Program-made: the position numbers and the translations under genes
DNA from: Spirodela intermedia
Lineage: Eukaryota > Streptophyta > Magnoliopsida > Alismatales > Araceae
Reading direction: 5' to 3'
DNA: 64,000 bases
Assembly (NCBI GenBank): GCA_902729315.2
Contig: LR746269.1
Span: 8,592,231 to 8,656,230, forward strand
Notes under the pieces: model-generated
Told to the model about the DNA's origin: nothing
The model's database searches: none
Seen by the model: only the letters and a program-made list of their open reading frames with translations
Shown: piece after piece, positions 1 to 11,988 of the stretch
How positions within the stretch are numbered: the first letter of the stretch is position 1
Layout: every line of letters starts with the position of its first letter

Positions 1-155
1 TTTCTCCTCACAAAAAGTCTTAAATTATTTGGGATATCTCTTTCTTAGGTCCTCTGAACTTATTCTTATTGCTTCAAAACATCTAACCAAAGAGAGCCAT
101 TTGTTCATTTAGACCATAAACACCATCACTCTTGTTTCTCAACTTGGGAGATGAT

Positions 156-175
156 TTAGAGAGAGAGAGGGAGAT

Positions 176-209
<34 letters not shown>

Positions 210-210
210 G
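156..210. repeat. (GA)n microsatellite
   Basis: Interrupted GA dinucleotide tract with a few GATA units, lying just after the possible minus-strand donor at 227. On the minus strand it is a CT tract, as in several intron starts elsewhere in the window. Confidence 0.9.
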
Positions 211-227
211 AGCTTAGACAAACATAC

Positions 228-353
228 ATTTTTTGCAATATGTTCTTGCACAAGCTTTTCAAGTTCATCAAGTAGTGAGCGTCCCTTGTACAGAAGGCTA
301 CAAAGATTAAACGAGAAACCATTACCTCTAAGCAAATCACAAGTAATTCCACC
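228..353 (-). other. Possible exon(s) of an unrecognised gene at the left edge
   Basis: On the minus strand a frame stays open from 356 down to 228 and reads like real protein, with the segment LYKGRSLLDELEKLVQEHIA. A plausible acceptor (pyrimidine-rich, ending TTTGTAG near 305) and a good donor (AAT then GTATGT at 227) bracket the last part, so the exon may be only about 228-304. A second candidate lies at about 84-140 (frame ...RNKSDGVYGLNEQMALFG, followed by a GT donor). I do not recognise the protein. It could be the middle of a gene running off the window, or a downstream part of the GATA locus. Splicing is inferred; no family match supports it. Confidence 0.25.
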
Positions 354-651
354 TTGTCATAAAAATAAAAATAAAATAAATAAAAAATCCACCTTGCCAT
401 GATCCACCTAGTCAAAAAATATATCCAAATATGGAAAGTTTCTAGCTTAGGCCTATAATAGCATCATGTTTATACATGACCCAATATAAACAGTAATATT
501 TTTGAGATAATAAAATATAATGTGTATTAATCTCTGAATCACAAGACGAAATTCCATCACTTCCGATGTAATATCAGTAGAATTCACCACGGGATGGATA
601 GGGCAAAGGAAAATTGAAAACAAGTAGTGACTCATAGCATAGAATTATGCT

Positions 652-1349
652 CTATAGGTAAACCCTAAAAAGACGGATCTTTGTCGAACACACCTCTGAT
701 TCAATCACTTCTGGCTCTTCTTTCTCCTCCTCTGCTAGTTTGGACTTGGAAGAAGAGCTTGCATAGCCTGGTTTAGGGGTTTTGGGTCTTAGTGTCAACT
801 TGACTCTCTTCATCTCTCTCGTGTATCTGAGCCCACAAGCATTGCACAATGTCTTCCACCATCCACCATCATGAAGAACATGAAGAGCAAAATCGTGAGC
901 CTCCTACTTCGTATGAAAAAAAACCGGAGAAATAAGATCAGATGTATCGTTTTGGAGCACTCAACTGCCTTGCTTTGATTATGTTGATAATTAAAGAAAG
1001 AAAAATAAGGGATTACTATGTAAGAGACGTTACTACACTGCCTTTTTTCGTTCTACTTAATATCTACCGTGCGAGGGAGCGAGAGAGAGAGAGAGAATGA
1101 GAGTACCTGAGGCCCGTTAGGCCCACCTCTCCACGTATGGCTCTCGGGAGTCAAACACATATCGCAGTGCCCTGGAACCCTTGGGATGAGGGTCTCTCCA
1201 TCTTTGGGTGGGGAACGAGGGCCCAACCTGAGGTTGACTCCCATATTTACATCTGGCCTTTCGAGGGGGCTGACCAAGTCTTCCACCCTCCACGGCCCCT
1301 GGGTCTTCTTGGGTGAGGAGGAAGCACCAGGGAACAGGTCTAACTCCAT
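652..1349 (-). CDS. GATA-type zinc-finger transcription factor (two coding exons)
   Basis: Exon 1 is 1349-1107 and exon 2 is 852-652, joined across a 254-bp intron with CAG|GTAC donor and AAG acceptor in phase 0; the model encodes 147 residues. The joined exons rebuild one GATA finger: CDMC, an 18-residue loop containing [10 protein letters not shown], then CNAC (Cys-X2-Cys-X18-Cys-X2-Cys), at about residues 62-87, followed by a basic tail ([14 protein letters not shown]). GATA factors bind WGATAR sites in the nucleus. The intron cuts the finger just before TLCNACG. The usual TP before WR is replaced by SHT. The tail is Ser/Lys/Glu-rich. A strong alternative donor (GAG then GTGTGT, about 690) means the C-terminus could continue in a downstream exon, so the stop at 652 is uncertain. 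The finger is certain; the subfamily is not assigned. Confidence 0.72.
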
Positions 1350-1372
1350 CTCTCTCCCTCCACTATCCCTCC

Positions 1373-1485
<113 letters not shown>

Positions 1486-1869
1486 CAGTCTCCGACTGAT
1501 CGTCTTGACGTTCATCATTTATAAAACGATCAGCCCTGATGAGTCACTGTTGATCGAATAGAAAAATAAATGGCTTGACTGTTTGGGTGGTCTTTTAGCG
1601 AGGGAGCGAGAGGGAGGGAGAGAGAGAGAGAGAGATAACGTCCGTTCTTCCCAAGCGTGGGCCCTCGTTTTAAAGGCCAGCCATACTCATATAACGGTTG
1701 CATCGCTCCGTAGAGGGCATATCTTTACTCCCCTGGGCGGGAATACAGTGAGAGGTGATCGCCGCTTCACGAAAGGGTGTTCTTTGACTACAAAAAAAAC
1801 CTGTAGAGAAACAGCTGGCATAATCAGAGATGGACGAGCTCGTACCCACAGTCATCACAACCACGCATG

Positions 1870-3290
1870 AGGCAGCGCTTATTACTAAGAATTAACCCAT
1901 GCTATCCGATTGTAGGGAAGGGGGGAGGAGGATGATAATCTTTCAAATCTTCAAAGGTTTCTTCAAGTTGGATACCCTAGACATCCTCATTGTTTAAACG
2001 GGGATTAATCTTAAATTTTTACGACGTATCCCTCCCTTCCTCCTTAGTTGAAGGCTTACTAGATTGATGATCTCCTTGAACTAGTAATAAGATTACATAC
2101 CCAAAACAAATAAATTTAAAAATTGTGAACTAAATATATGATATTATTTTTAAATTATTTATATTTATGTTGATACAACCTTATTTTATCATGTTTGTGA
2201 TAAATAATTTGTAAATATATATTTTAATGTTGAGTAAATAGAACCATGGTCACCAATAGTCACCAATCTCTAATTATAGAGTATGGTGTGCCTTACCCTG
2301 ATTGCCAAGAATGCTAGACGGAGATTATGAGAGGTATTCTAGGAGTCAGCAAGAAAAGTCACTGAATGATGATGGTTTATTGACTAAAAAATGATTAATT
2401 AGATGAGATTTGATAAGGGTACGGATTTTCTAGTTGACTATACTATTAAAAGTTGTAGTTCATTTGTTGAACCTTTCTCCAAACTTAGGATGCAATAATA
2501 CTAAATTTTTTACTAGGGAGATGGAAAGTTATGGTTACACTAGCCTCTCTCAAGCTTTTGCTTGATTTCCATCTTATGTTCATAAACATATTTATTTTAG
2601 TGAGTGAGGAAAACCCTATAAACCAAGCTTCAAGCTTCCCAATCATTCTGCTCTTTTTGAAGTTCAAGCTCATTTCTTCAGCATTTTTGAAAACTCTATT
2701 GGAGTATGCACATTGAAACTATGGCAGACAATTTGTAAAAAGCAAGCAAGCAAGTTTGTTGAAGACTTTGGTGAGGGAATAGGGCACCATGAGCACCTTA
2801 GAGAGCTAACTTGTGGATTGTTTTACTCTCCTCTGAGCACTCTTGTTAGGCTTGGGGTTTAATCTGAGTTGACGAAACTTTATGTAAATACATTTTTTAA
2901 TTTATTTAATTGGTTATTTTCTTCATGAGATTTTGATTTTGGTGCATAACCTTCTCCCCCCTTTTAATCTTGGTTATTATGTTGCAACCATCCTTTCAGC
3001 CCATTTTTATAAAAAAGTTAAACATATTTTTAATTTTTTTAAAATTAAGGGCAAAATATTGACAAAGAACTGAGTGGATTGAATGGCAATCTTAAGAATT
3101 TTTATATTTTTAGAGAAAATTCTCTCGGTACAGAATTTCTAAGAAAATAGTTTAGTCCTAGCGTTGAGCGGTATTTTTACAAATATTTAAATATGAAGGT
3201 GTAAATGGAAATATACCTTAATGAGAGTCTTCACCTTGTTCCAATTCCTTAGAGATGGTACTACCAGGTTTGTGAAGCCGCAGGACTCAG
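1870..3290. other. Intergenic, no gene recognised
   Basis: AT-rich DNA between the divergent GATA and HYPK genes. Short open frames at 2485-2716 on both strands have no recognisable content. Promoters of both genes must lie here, but I could not assign specific elements. Confidence 0.5.
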
Positions 3291-3307
3291 AGTTTGAGGG
3301 GGCGGGG

Positions 3308-3347
3308 CGTCGGAGGGAGAGAGAGAAAGAGAGAGAGAGAGAGAGGG
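3308..3347. repeat. (GA)n tract in the HYPK 5' leader
   Basis: GA-rich run about 25 bp upstream of the HYPK start codon, on the coding strand; likely transcribed as 5' UTR. Confidence 0.85.
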
Positions 3348-3371
3348 CACGCAGAAGAGAGGACAGCGACG

Positions 3372-6300
3372 ATGGAGGGTGGGGGTGAAGGTGGACAGGA
3401 GAGGGCGGCGGACTCCAAGGACCTTCAGCAGCAAAGCAAAGCCCTCGACAAGCTCACGGACAGGGTGGAGGACCGCCAGCTTGACTCTATTCGAGTCCAG
3501 GAGGTCTGCTCATACTCATTCATTCCAGTTCCAAATTCGTGGCGAAGTTCTAGTGCCGGACTCGGTTCGCTCTTCGTTTTCTTTGCCTAAGACCTTCCTT
3601 TCTGTTACCTATTTTCCATCATTGATGTTTCGTTCCCAACTGATAAAGGCTATTTTTTTCTTTGGCGATTATCCTCTCCTTAAATAAACCTGATTGTCTC
3701 ACTTTCCCCATAACCCATGATTGATATATTTATATACATATGTATTCCTTCACTGTTCATTAATAGAAGGTTTTTATCGATCTGCTGAAGAGTCCATATT
3801 CTGTCCAAGATCTTCAGCTTGTTTTGATTCATTTCATGCTTAAAATATGCAGGCAATGGCATCTCTCGCTTCGTCTTCAGAAGCTGACAGGAATGCGATG
3901 AGACTGAGGTTGAGTTTCATAGAATCTGCTTCAATTATTTACTTTTTTTCTGGAGATTTTATTTGTAATCAGCTGGCCAATGGTTACCTTATTTCTACAT
4001 TTTTAATTGACCTGTGTAGGGCACTATGGTTTCAATTCTCACTTCTGATTCCTCGTGTTACACTGTGGACTTCGCCAACTTCATGCTTGTTCACTGCCCT
4101 CATATTCATGACCAATTAGCTGATCAGATCTCAATCCGGGCCATTGATTTTTTTTTTCTTTTTAGAATGCTTTATTGGCATGACCCAATCATCGTCACAT
4201 AGGCTGCAAGGCATGTTAGGAGACAATACTTGATGTCTAGGTGGAAAAGCTTAACCCTTGAATGGCATTGTAGCCTATTTTTTAGCACTGAGTACTATGT
4301 CAGAAGCCTATATTCTACTGAGGTAAATGGCCATTCTTTGTTCTATTTCCATATTTCTTATGGAATATTGTATAAAAATAAGTTTTCACACTGTATTTCA
4401 GATTTTTCTTGACATCTTGGAATTTTAAGTTCAGGGAGTTGGCTTTAGCATTGGCAGCCGTTCACCTTCAGTTTTTTTAAAAGAACAGTTATATTTTAAA
4501 AAAAAACTGTTGGGTTGTTTGCATATTTCAATATTTGTGAAAAAGCAAGTGAGGAAATATCATGTGGATTGGAAAATGTCCTGATTCCTATGCCAATTAG
4601 TTTTCATCTTCTTGTTGTGGTTATTTTATGTGCCAGAAATTTTATTTACTTCGTTGGGATTATGTCAAAAAAATAACTTAGGATTGAGATATAATGTGTC
4701 AATCGCCCCTGAAGGATGTTCTAAGACATGGAAAGCTATCTGTGAAGAAAATGGCAACGGAAATCATCACCACAAATGGATCACTGAAAATAGCATAATG
4801 TCTAATGGTAGCATGATCACTTCATTCTTTGGGCCCCCACACACTATCCATATTCACGTCAAGGATCTCATAATCCAACAATGTAGGGGATGATTTTACA
4901 TTTTTCAAGAAATTAGCGTCACAGGATTTTCCATTAGGGCTTAAATATTGTAATACCCAACGGACTGCCTCATATATCATCTGGATGCCATGAAGAATAA
5001 TCATGGCAAAGGCAATGCGAAAGGTTTTCCATATAGATTCACGAAGAGGATTCATTTATTTCCTCAATTCGCTCATGTGAGTGAATTTTCATGATTATAT
5101 TTTGCTAAATTAGCTTTCGGTAGAATGAATTAGCATCAGCTATATAGCAGATACTTGTGTGCAAGAATGCTCATCAGATGCCATCTTTTCTTGCCTAGGA
5201 GGCAGTAATTCAGTGGCTCACTGCGTTGCTTGCCCCAGTTAGTTCGATGATTTTAGTTTTACTGGATTGAATATTCCTCTCATTCTTATTCTCATTCACC
5301 CTGATGTAAAGTAAAGGGCCTGCTCATCACAGTATGTGGAAGAAAATGGTATCCTTAAAAATACTGTACAAAATAAGTGGTCAGTAGTGGAAGTCAACGC
5401 ATAATTCTTGAGGGCTTCATTACCACCTAGTCGATTGCTTGTGGGAACTAACTGCGCTCAAACCAGTGGGAACCATGGAAGAAGCTTTGGGGTTAGTAGG
5501 AACGCCATGGCTTGTGAAGTCGACCAATGATGCATCTCAGTCTTCTGAAAGTCAATCCAGTCATTCCTCCGATATGATGGTCTCCAGTCCGTAATCCTCA
5601 TGGGCTCAACCCAGCTGATTTAAACATAAATCTTGCCTCGCTCAACTAGTTTCAACAGGTTCTTATGCTCTGCCGATCTAGCCGAGCTTCCAAGTGCCTA
5701 TATAAATAGTCCATAATCGCTCAATTGTGGATTGATCACTTCACCTTTAAAACCTCATCAAGTAGTGGGAGAAACGAGGTAGAAATCGATGTGGGTACAT
5801 AAAAATAGGGTGTAAAAGTCTTGCTGATGCCCTTTTTGTGCGTCTTATGCGTTGATAACCCTAGAAGAAAATCTTGATCACTTTGACTATGATAATTTCT
5901 CATTTCGAAATAAGGATTCTATTATTCTTAGTGTTAGTGAGATAACATATAGGCATTAGTAAAAAAACCCAGGGATTTCTAGTCTATTCTATTCTAAGAT
6001 TTTTTTTTGAATAAAATTCAGGTATAGGATTATTGTGGCTATTGACTCAATACGAATATGTAAAAAAAAATCTAATACATCGAACGATTTTATTCTCTCT
6101 TCTCTTCTTGCCCAATCCTAGATTTTGGGCCCTGATGATCCTAGAATAATTTCAGGAGTTGGGTCCTGGGAATTTCCAGGAATTTTCTCCTATGGTTCTC
6201 CATTGCATTGAAATAAAGATTTTTTTGGATGAAAAGTTGAATCTTGGAAGATATTATGTCTTTAACTAGTTTGGATGGATGAATCATCGGATGCTATTAT

Positions 6301-6679
6301 AGCAGAATTTCAGAAACTTTCCTGTTAAAAATGATGATGAACTGTTCGAAGTCGAGAAAACCATTGTCTTTGTTGAACAATATAAAACCGGTCAATGGCG
6401 CATGGTGCAGGGAGAAGGAGCTGGCAGCCGTCAAGATCAACCCTGCTGACATTGATATCATCGCTAATGAGCTCGAGGTCGGTTGGTGCTTCTCATCATT
6501 CAGCAAGAGACCTACCAAATTTGGGGGCGATGATTGAAGTTCATAATATAGATATATATATATATATTATATTTTCTGAACATACGCAGCTGGACAAGAA
6601 GGTTGCCGAGACAACCTTGCGCGAGCACAAAGGCGATGCCATCGCCGCCGTTCGCCACCTGCTTCGGACGGAGACATAA
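3372..6679 (+). CDS. HYPK: HYPK-like UBA protein (huntingtin-interacting protein K homologue)
   Basis: Four exons: 3372-3503, 3853-3908, 6411-6477, 6590-6679; phases run 0, 2, 0 and total 345 nt (114 residues plus stop), the usual plant HYPK size. Residues 16-44 carry the family N-terminal region (QQQSKALDKLTDRVEDRQLD); exons 3 and 4 form the C-terminal UBA-like region (REKELAAVKINPADIDIIAN, then LDKKVAETTLREHKGDAI). In plants and animals HYPK binds the ribosome-associated NatA N-acetyltransferase (NAA10/NAA15) and stabilises it; that role is inferred from the family. The first donor (GAG|GTCTGC) is weak, but the junction gives the expected VQE-AMAS. Intron 2 is 2.5 kb, unusually long for such a small gene. 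The start is the first ATG after the GA-rich leader. Confidence 0.93.
3909..6410 (+). other. Long HYPK intron 2
   Basis: 2.5 kb intron (donor AG|GTTGAG, acceptor GTGCAG). It contains a TATATAAATAG-like motif near 5700 and open frames at 4612-4893 and 4822-5055 without recognisable domains. It may contain an old insertion, but I could not define ends. Confidence 0.6.
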
Positions 6680-7115
6680 ACAGAGGCAATCTCTTCTCTC
6701 TCTGCAAACGGCGGGCCGGGTCGGGTCCTCTTAGTTTCTCTCTCCTATGTTGGCTATAAATATTTCCAGGTTTGGCATATCTGGGGCTTTCTTCTCTGAT
6801 TTATCTGTACCTTCGCTCAACGGTGGGCTCTCTCGGTTGGGCGCTTTTCTCTGCAATTAGCTTAAAAAACCAGGCATTTCTTGGACCTTGATCGCCTACC
6901 GGGGGTTGACTAAGGCACTTTTCTGGTATTTTGACCTGTTGATGGAATGGTTTAGATGCCCGACTTCTGTTTTAGTCCCCTTCTCTGTGAGTTCTTGGGG
7001 TTGACCAGCCCCTTCTCTGTGATATTTCCATGCACATGGTTTAAATTTTCGCAATATTTCCCCCGTTTAGAAACAATAAAGGACTACAAGGGACCCATTT
7101 CCCTTTGAGGCTTTC

Positions 7116-7151
<36 letters not shown>

Positions 7152-8250
7152 ATCTAGCTCTGAATATGGGCGTAGAATATGAAATGGGCCAGTTCGAGCT
7201 GGGCCGGCCTTGATTAGGTATTATATCAAATAAAAATATTTGTTAGGACCAGAGACTAAATGTCGGTGAACCGGGTTGTATAGTCCAGTTCGGGTGGTCC
7301 CGGGAACCGATGCGCTCTGCTGGATTGCTCGGTCGGAGCGCCCGCAGTATGCGCTGGCATTGGCGGGAGCCCCGATGCAACGGAGTTCCGTCGTCTTAAC
7401 GTATCAGTAGCGTGGACTTTGCCCTCCGATGGCTGCATCTTTCTCATATCAATCTTGCGCCGTCCGATCGGTGGATTCAAACGGCGGTCCCCTCTCACGG
7501 ATCCTAACCAAACCATCGGGAATGTCGACCGTTCTTCGCAAGTCCCCAGAGTCTTCTCCCGCCTTTCGAGGTATAGCCTCACAAATATACTTCATTTTAG
7601 TCTTTATTGACTTAGTACCCCTATCAGATGGAAAATAATCAAAGATTTGGTGAGGGCTTATTCATAAATATCCTGTCACTATCGGGTTAATGTGGTGACA
7701 AATAATGCCTTATTTTACGTATAATAGTGGATATACCTTCATAGTCTTGAGAATATGCAAATTTGATAGCTGGGCTCTGTAGTACTGTAATTATAGGGGA
7801 CTGATTTGAAAATTATATTTTCAGATGCTCCATAATACGGAAGTATAATAATATTTACCATCTACAAGAGGGGGAGAAAACAAATCGATTAGATGTACTA
7901 TATTTAATGGTGACAGATAAACTACATTATTTCTGTAAGTTTCCTATCTACCCTCATAGCCTTCTTAAATAAACTTGTTAAGGTGAACGCAAATAAGCGT
8001 GTCTTGGGAGAACCACAAAGGAAAATTATGGCGACAAATACACCCTGAAATTGTCTTAAATTTGTTTCATGACCCAAAATCGGACACCCAAAGATGTCAG
8101 CATTTCTTGAGAGGTATAAATAGTATTATTTTAACAAAAAGGTTGAATTTCAATAGCGTGGACTTTGCGGTGTTGAGATGGAATGACTAGAAATAGTATA
8201 CAGTTAAATACTGTAGCATTAAGGTGTTTACAAAAGAGTTTCTTTTTTCG
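6680..8250. other. Intergenic, no gene recognised
   Basis: The HYPK 3' region, a (GA)n tract at 7117-7148, then a GC-richer patch (7250-7600) with open frames on both strands but no recognisable protein, followed by AT-rich DNA. Nothing here could be assigned. Confidence 0.5.
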
Positions 8251-9478
8251 GCGGAACAATTAGGAAAAGTGACGGGCGCGAAGATCGACGCACAAAATGC
8301 CTACGCTGAAGGCTGCTCGGGAAGAGAAAAGACTGCAGCAGAGCCCCACGGCGGCCTTCCTCCTCCCTCCCTCTTTCTCCTCGCTGACCAGAGCTGAAGA
8401 TGCCGCGGTGGGTTTCCCTAGAGAGCGAGAGAGAGGCTCAAGGGGGAGGCCTTTTCGCTTGCCCACGAAGGAAGAAGGATGTGGGAATGAGTGTTTGGAA
8501 GGACGGCGATGGCGGAAGGAGTAAACTAAGCAGGGCTTCTGGCGTGAGGGGGAGAGCGGAAGAAGCAGAGTCGACTGAGAGACCGAGGAGGGGTGCTGGG
8601 ATTTTCAATGTGGCTCCTCGCGCTGCGGTGGCGGGTTTGTTTATTGTATGATTTTCTCTCTCTAGCAGGGGCGGCGATTTGCAGAAGGTCACCATCAGGG
8701 GGGGAGGGGGGTTGCGAGCTTCAGTGGTGGCACGCCTCCCCAGCCGGCCATCGTTTTCCACATCGCTCTCTGCAGACCGGCTTGAAGAGGAAAGTGAAGG
8801 CGAGGAGAGACGCAGGGATTGAAAACGAGACAGAGAGAGAAGTGGGGGAAGGGACAAGAGAGGTGGTCGCCGGCTCCTGGTGCCGCCCGATGTGATGCCA
8901 CCCTTCTACGCCATCAGTCCTCTCTCTCTACCTCTCTCTCTACCCTTCTACGCACTGGTCGTCCCCGTTGCGTCCTTCAGCGCCCCCCCTGCAACTTCCC
9001 TTGCTTTCATCTGTCCATCTGTCTGTCTGTCTATCTCTCTCTCTCCCTCTCTCATTTCTCTCTCTTCTTCTGTATGCTCAAAATAAAAACTCGTTCTCTT
9101 CCCATCGGCGGTCTTAGTCTCGTGGGTTGTCACAGGTTTCTCTGGACATGAGTGCACTCATTTTTTCTTGTCCATCAGATAGTGATGTCTGATCTCTCCA
9201 CACTTGCCCATTTCTCTAGTTCTTTTTTCTCCCCCCCCCCCAGCCTTCTTCTCTCTCTTCTCTCTCTTCTCTCTCTGTCTGTCTCTGCGTCCCCTGCTGC
9301 TCTTTCTCTCTCTTTCACATAATCATTCGCTTTTCTACTCCGGGGTCGTCGGTCTGTTCATGAAAATGTGCTTGCTGCGGCATAAGTTCGTAGTGGCTCT
9401 CCAGATCTCCCTTCCATCTTTCTCTCTCTAACTCACCTACCCTCCTCTCTCTATCTTCTTGCTTGGAGGTGGTAGAAA
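8251..9478 (+). promoter_or_regulatory. GC-rich then CT-rich upstream region of the kelch gene
   Basis: 8260-8900 is GC-rich with overlapping open frames on both strands, none recognisable. 8918-9450 is strongly CT-rich on the coding strand, including runs of CTCTCT and a C10-type run near 9232. This is probably promoter plus a long pyrimidine-rich 5' leader of the kelch gene at 9479. No TATA box was assigned. Confidence 0.4.
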
Positions 9479-10427
9479 ATGGGATCTCTGGGTGAGGAGG
9501 ACATGATCAAGAAGAGGGCAATGTGGCTTTATCCGAGGGCGGCGGGCTTCAACCCCTCAGAGAGGTGGGGGCACTCCGCCTGCTGCTCTGATGGCGTCCT
9601 CTACGTCTTCGGGGTGAGTACGTTCTCACTGTAGCTCATTCTCTCCCCTCCCTCTCTCTCTCTCTCTCTCTCGCTAACCTGAAGAAAGATGATCGATGAT
9701 CTCAACGCATGATTATTATCTGTTTCGTCTCTTTCCCTGCCTCTCCTTTATATTTTTTTTGTCCAGTGATTCGAAAGGGGAGAAAAAGGTTTGATCTTTA
9801 TCCATTTCCATTGGACTATTTCACTGGTTCTCTGCGAAAATTCATCGTAGTCCTCGTTGTTCACCGTTGAATCTGAATCTGGTTGGGGGCGGTAGGGTTG
9901 CTGCGGGGGGACGCATTTCGGGGACGTGGTGGCGCTGGACCTGAAGAGGATGGAGTGGAGCGCCGTCGCCACCTCCGGCGAGCGGCCGGGGGCGAGGGAC
10001 AGCCACAGCGCGGCGGTCGTCGGCGAGCGGATGGTGGTCTTCGGGGGCACGAACGGGGCGAGGAAGGTGAACGACCTCCATGTTCTGGATCTGAGGACCA
10101 TGGAGTGGAGCAGGCCGAGTTGCAGAGGGGCGGCGCCGCCGCCGAGGGAGAGCCACACGGCCACCGCCGTGGGGGAGGGTAAGCTGGTGGTGTTCGGGGG
10201 GAGCGGGGAGGGGGAGGGGAACTACCTGAACGACGTGCACGTACTGGACGTGGAGAGGATGGAGTGGACCTCGCCGGAGGTTAGGGGGGAGCTGCCGGTG
10301 GCGAGGGACAGCCACGCCGCCTTTGCCGTTGGCAGGCGCTTCTTCGTCTACGGCGGCGACTGCGGCGACCGCTACCACGGCGAGGTCGACGTCCTCGACC
10401 TCGATTCCTTCACTTGGTCCAGGGTCT

Positions 10428-10473
<46 letters not shown>

Positions 10474-11988
10474 GGAGTCTGTGTTTCTCTATCTTCTGTG
10501 TAGCTGGCCGTCCATGGAGCTTCGCCGGGGGTCAGAGCTGGCCACGCCGTCGTAAACATCGGCTCCAAGGCAAGTCAACTCTTTCAGAGTGAGAAAGATT
10601 GAGAGAGAGAGAGAGAGAGCTCCGGTGCCTTTGGTTTTCTTCTTACTGTTGCTCCGCCGCTGGCCTCGTCCCCGCAGGTGTACATCATCGGCGGCGTCGG
10701 TGACAAGCGCTACTACGGTGACGTTTGGGTCCTCGACGTGGCAGCTCCCTCTTGGACCCAGCTCCATGTCCGCGGCCGCCGTCCGCAGGGCCGCTTCTCC
10801 CACGCGGCCGCCCTCGCCGGCGACGACATCGCCATTTACGGAGGGTAACTTACCAAAAAGAACCACCCTTCCTCGACGATTATGGAAATTTTTCATGCTT
10901 ATCCTCTCTTTCTCTCTCTCTCTCGCTTCTCTGATGGCGGGGCCGCCGTTGGGCAGCTGCGGGGAGGACGAGCGGCCGCTGAACGAGCTGGTGATCCTGC
11001 AGCTGGGGGTCGCCGTTGACCACCGTAACGGTCGCTGTAACGTGTCTCTTTGCAAGGGCCTCAGCAGCCACTGGAACCAGGAGAGGCGGCGGTTCCTGAG
11101 AGGGGCGGCCGAACTGGTGAGTGGAATTAGAGTTCCGAGCTTCGACGGGGAGGATCCCATGGGACTGATTCGGGTTCTGCAGAAGAACGCGGTGGCGGCG
11201 GCGGAGCCGGAGCTCTCTCTCTCCAGCGGCGGCGGCGGCGGCGGCGTCGCCGGGAGGCCGCTGGTGAAGAGAAGGAAGGGCGGCGGCGAGCCGAGGGCAG
11301 AGCAGGAGGAGCACTCGCTCTCCCTCTCCCAGCACTCCTCGCCGTCTCGGTCGGACCAGGAGCAGACCAACGCCGCCCACAACCCGGCGGCGCCGCCCGG
11401 CGACCTTTCAACCGTTGCGGCGGCGCTCTGCCAGCACCGGGCGGCCTTCGAGTTTCAGCGCCCTGCGTACCGCTGCCACAACTGTGAGTCGCCGCCAAAT
11501 TTAGAGCGACTCCCCCCCTTCGCCATTCATGGCATGGCGGCGCGGCCAGCACCTCCTCTCCTAGTAAGCCGGAAACCTCCTCCTCTCCATGAAATCCAGG
11601 TTGACTTGGCTATTAATGGTGGGATCATGTGGCTGTGTTGTTGAAGATGGGGGCGGAGGTCTACGGGACGGTGGACGGGGCCTTTGATTCCGGGTTCCTG
11701 ATGACGGCGAGCGTCAACGGGCAGATATTCCGAGGGGTCCTCTTCGCTCCGGTGAGCTCCCCACTCCATCTTTCTACTTCCGGAAAAACCCTGACTGGAT
11801 TCTGACGCCGCCGTCTGAATATGGAGCAGGCGGCGGCTCGTTTCCAGAATCAACCAATGGCGGCGCTGGCGGCGCCGCCGGAAACCAGCCGCCGCGCCGC
11901 CCAGCCCGTGAAAACCTGCCCTCCCAGGGCCAGCGGCGACATGCCGGGCCTCGTCCTCACTCTCGGTGGTTCCGTCGGAGGGAGCTGA
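9479..11988 (+). CDS. Kelch-repeat protein
   Basis: Model of eight exons: 9479-9613, 9896-10423, 10504-10569, 10678-10844, 10957-11116, 11183-about 11563, 11647-11751, 11830-11988; about 566 residues. Kelch blades are clear from the N-terminus: ERWGHSACC...LYVFG, GCCGGTHFGDVVALD, ARDSHSAAVVGERMVVFGG, RESHTATAVGEGKLVVFGG, then VYIIGGVGD and FSHAAALAGDDIAIYGG. Each has the GG pair and a spaced W (MEWS, MEWT, FTWS). The C-terminal part is Ser/Pro/Ala-rich and ends with a module GTVDGAFDSGFLMTA...FRGVLF that I recall from plant kelch proteins. Kelch propellers mediate protein binding; partners are unknown. Intron 3 uses a GC donor. The exon 6-7 join is uncertain: the strongest donor (11484, GTGAGT) gives the wrong phase, while a weaker one at 11564 keeps phase. 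Confidence 0.8.
9641..9672. repeat. CT tract in kelch intron 1
   Basis: CT dinucleotide run starting about 28 nt after the intron 1 donor at 9614. Confidence 0.9.
10428..10471. repeat. CT tract at the start of kelch intron 2
   Basis: CT run starting within 5 nt of the donor (GTCTGC) at 10424. Further runs lie in intron 3 (GA, about 10600-10620) and intron 4 (CT, about 10904-10925). Confidence 0.9.

Noticed and set aside
1528-1560. CTGATGAG...CGAA resembling a hammerhead ribozyme core
   Set aside because: The second core segment is CGAATAG rather than GAAA, and the stems are only about three base pairs, so the fold is not supported.
8260-8901. Overlapping open frames on both strands in the GC-rich patch
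   Set aside because: No recognisable motifs, and frames on both strands are equally open, as expected from base composition.
9842-11552. Long minus-strand open frames opposite the kelch gene
   Set aside because: Low-complexity Arg/Pro/Ala translations caused by GC-rich exons; the plus strand has clear kelch repeats and phased splicing.
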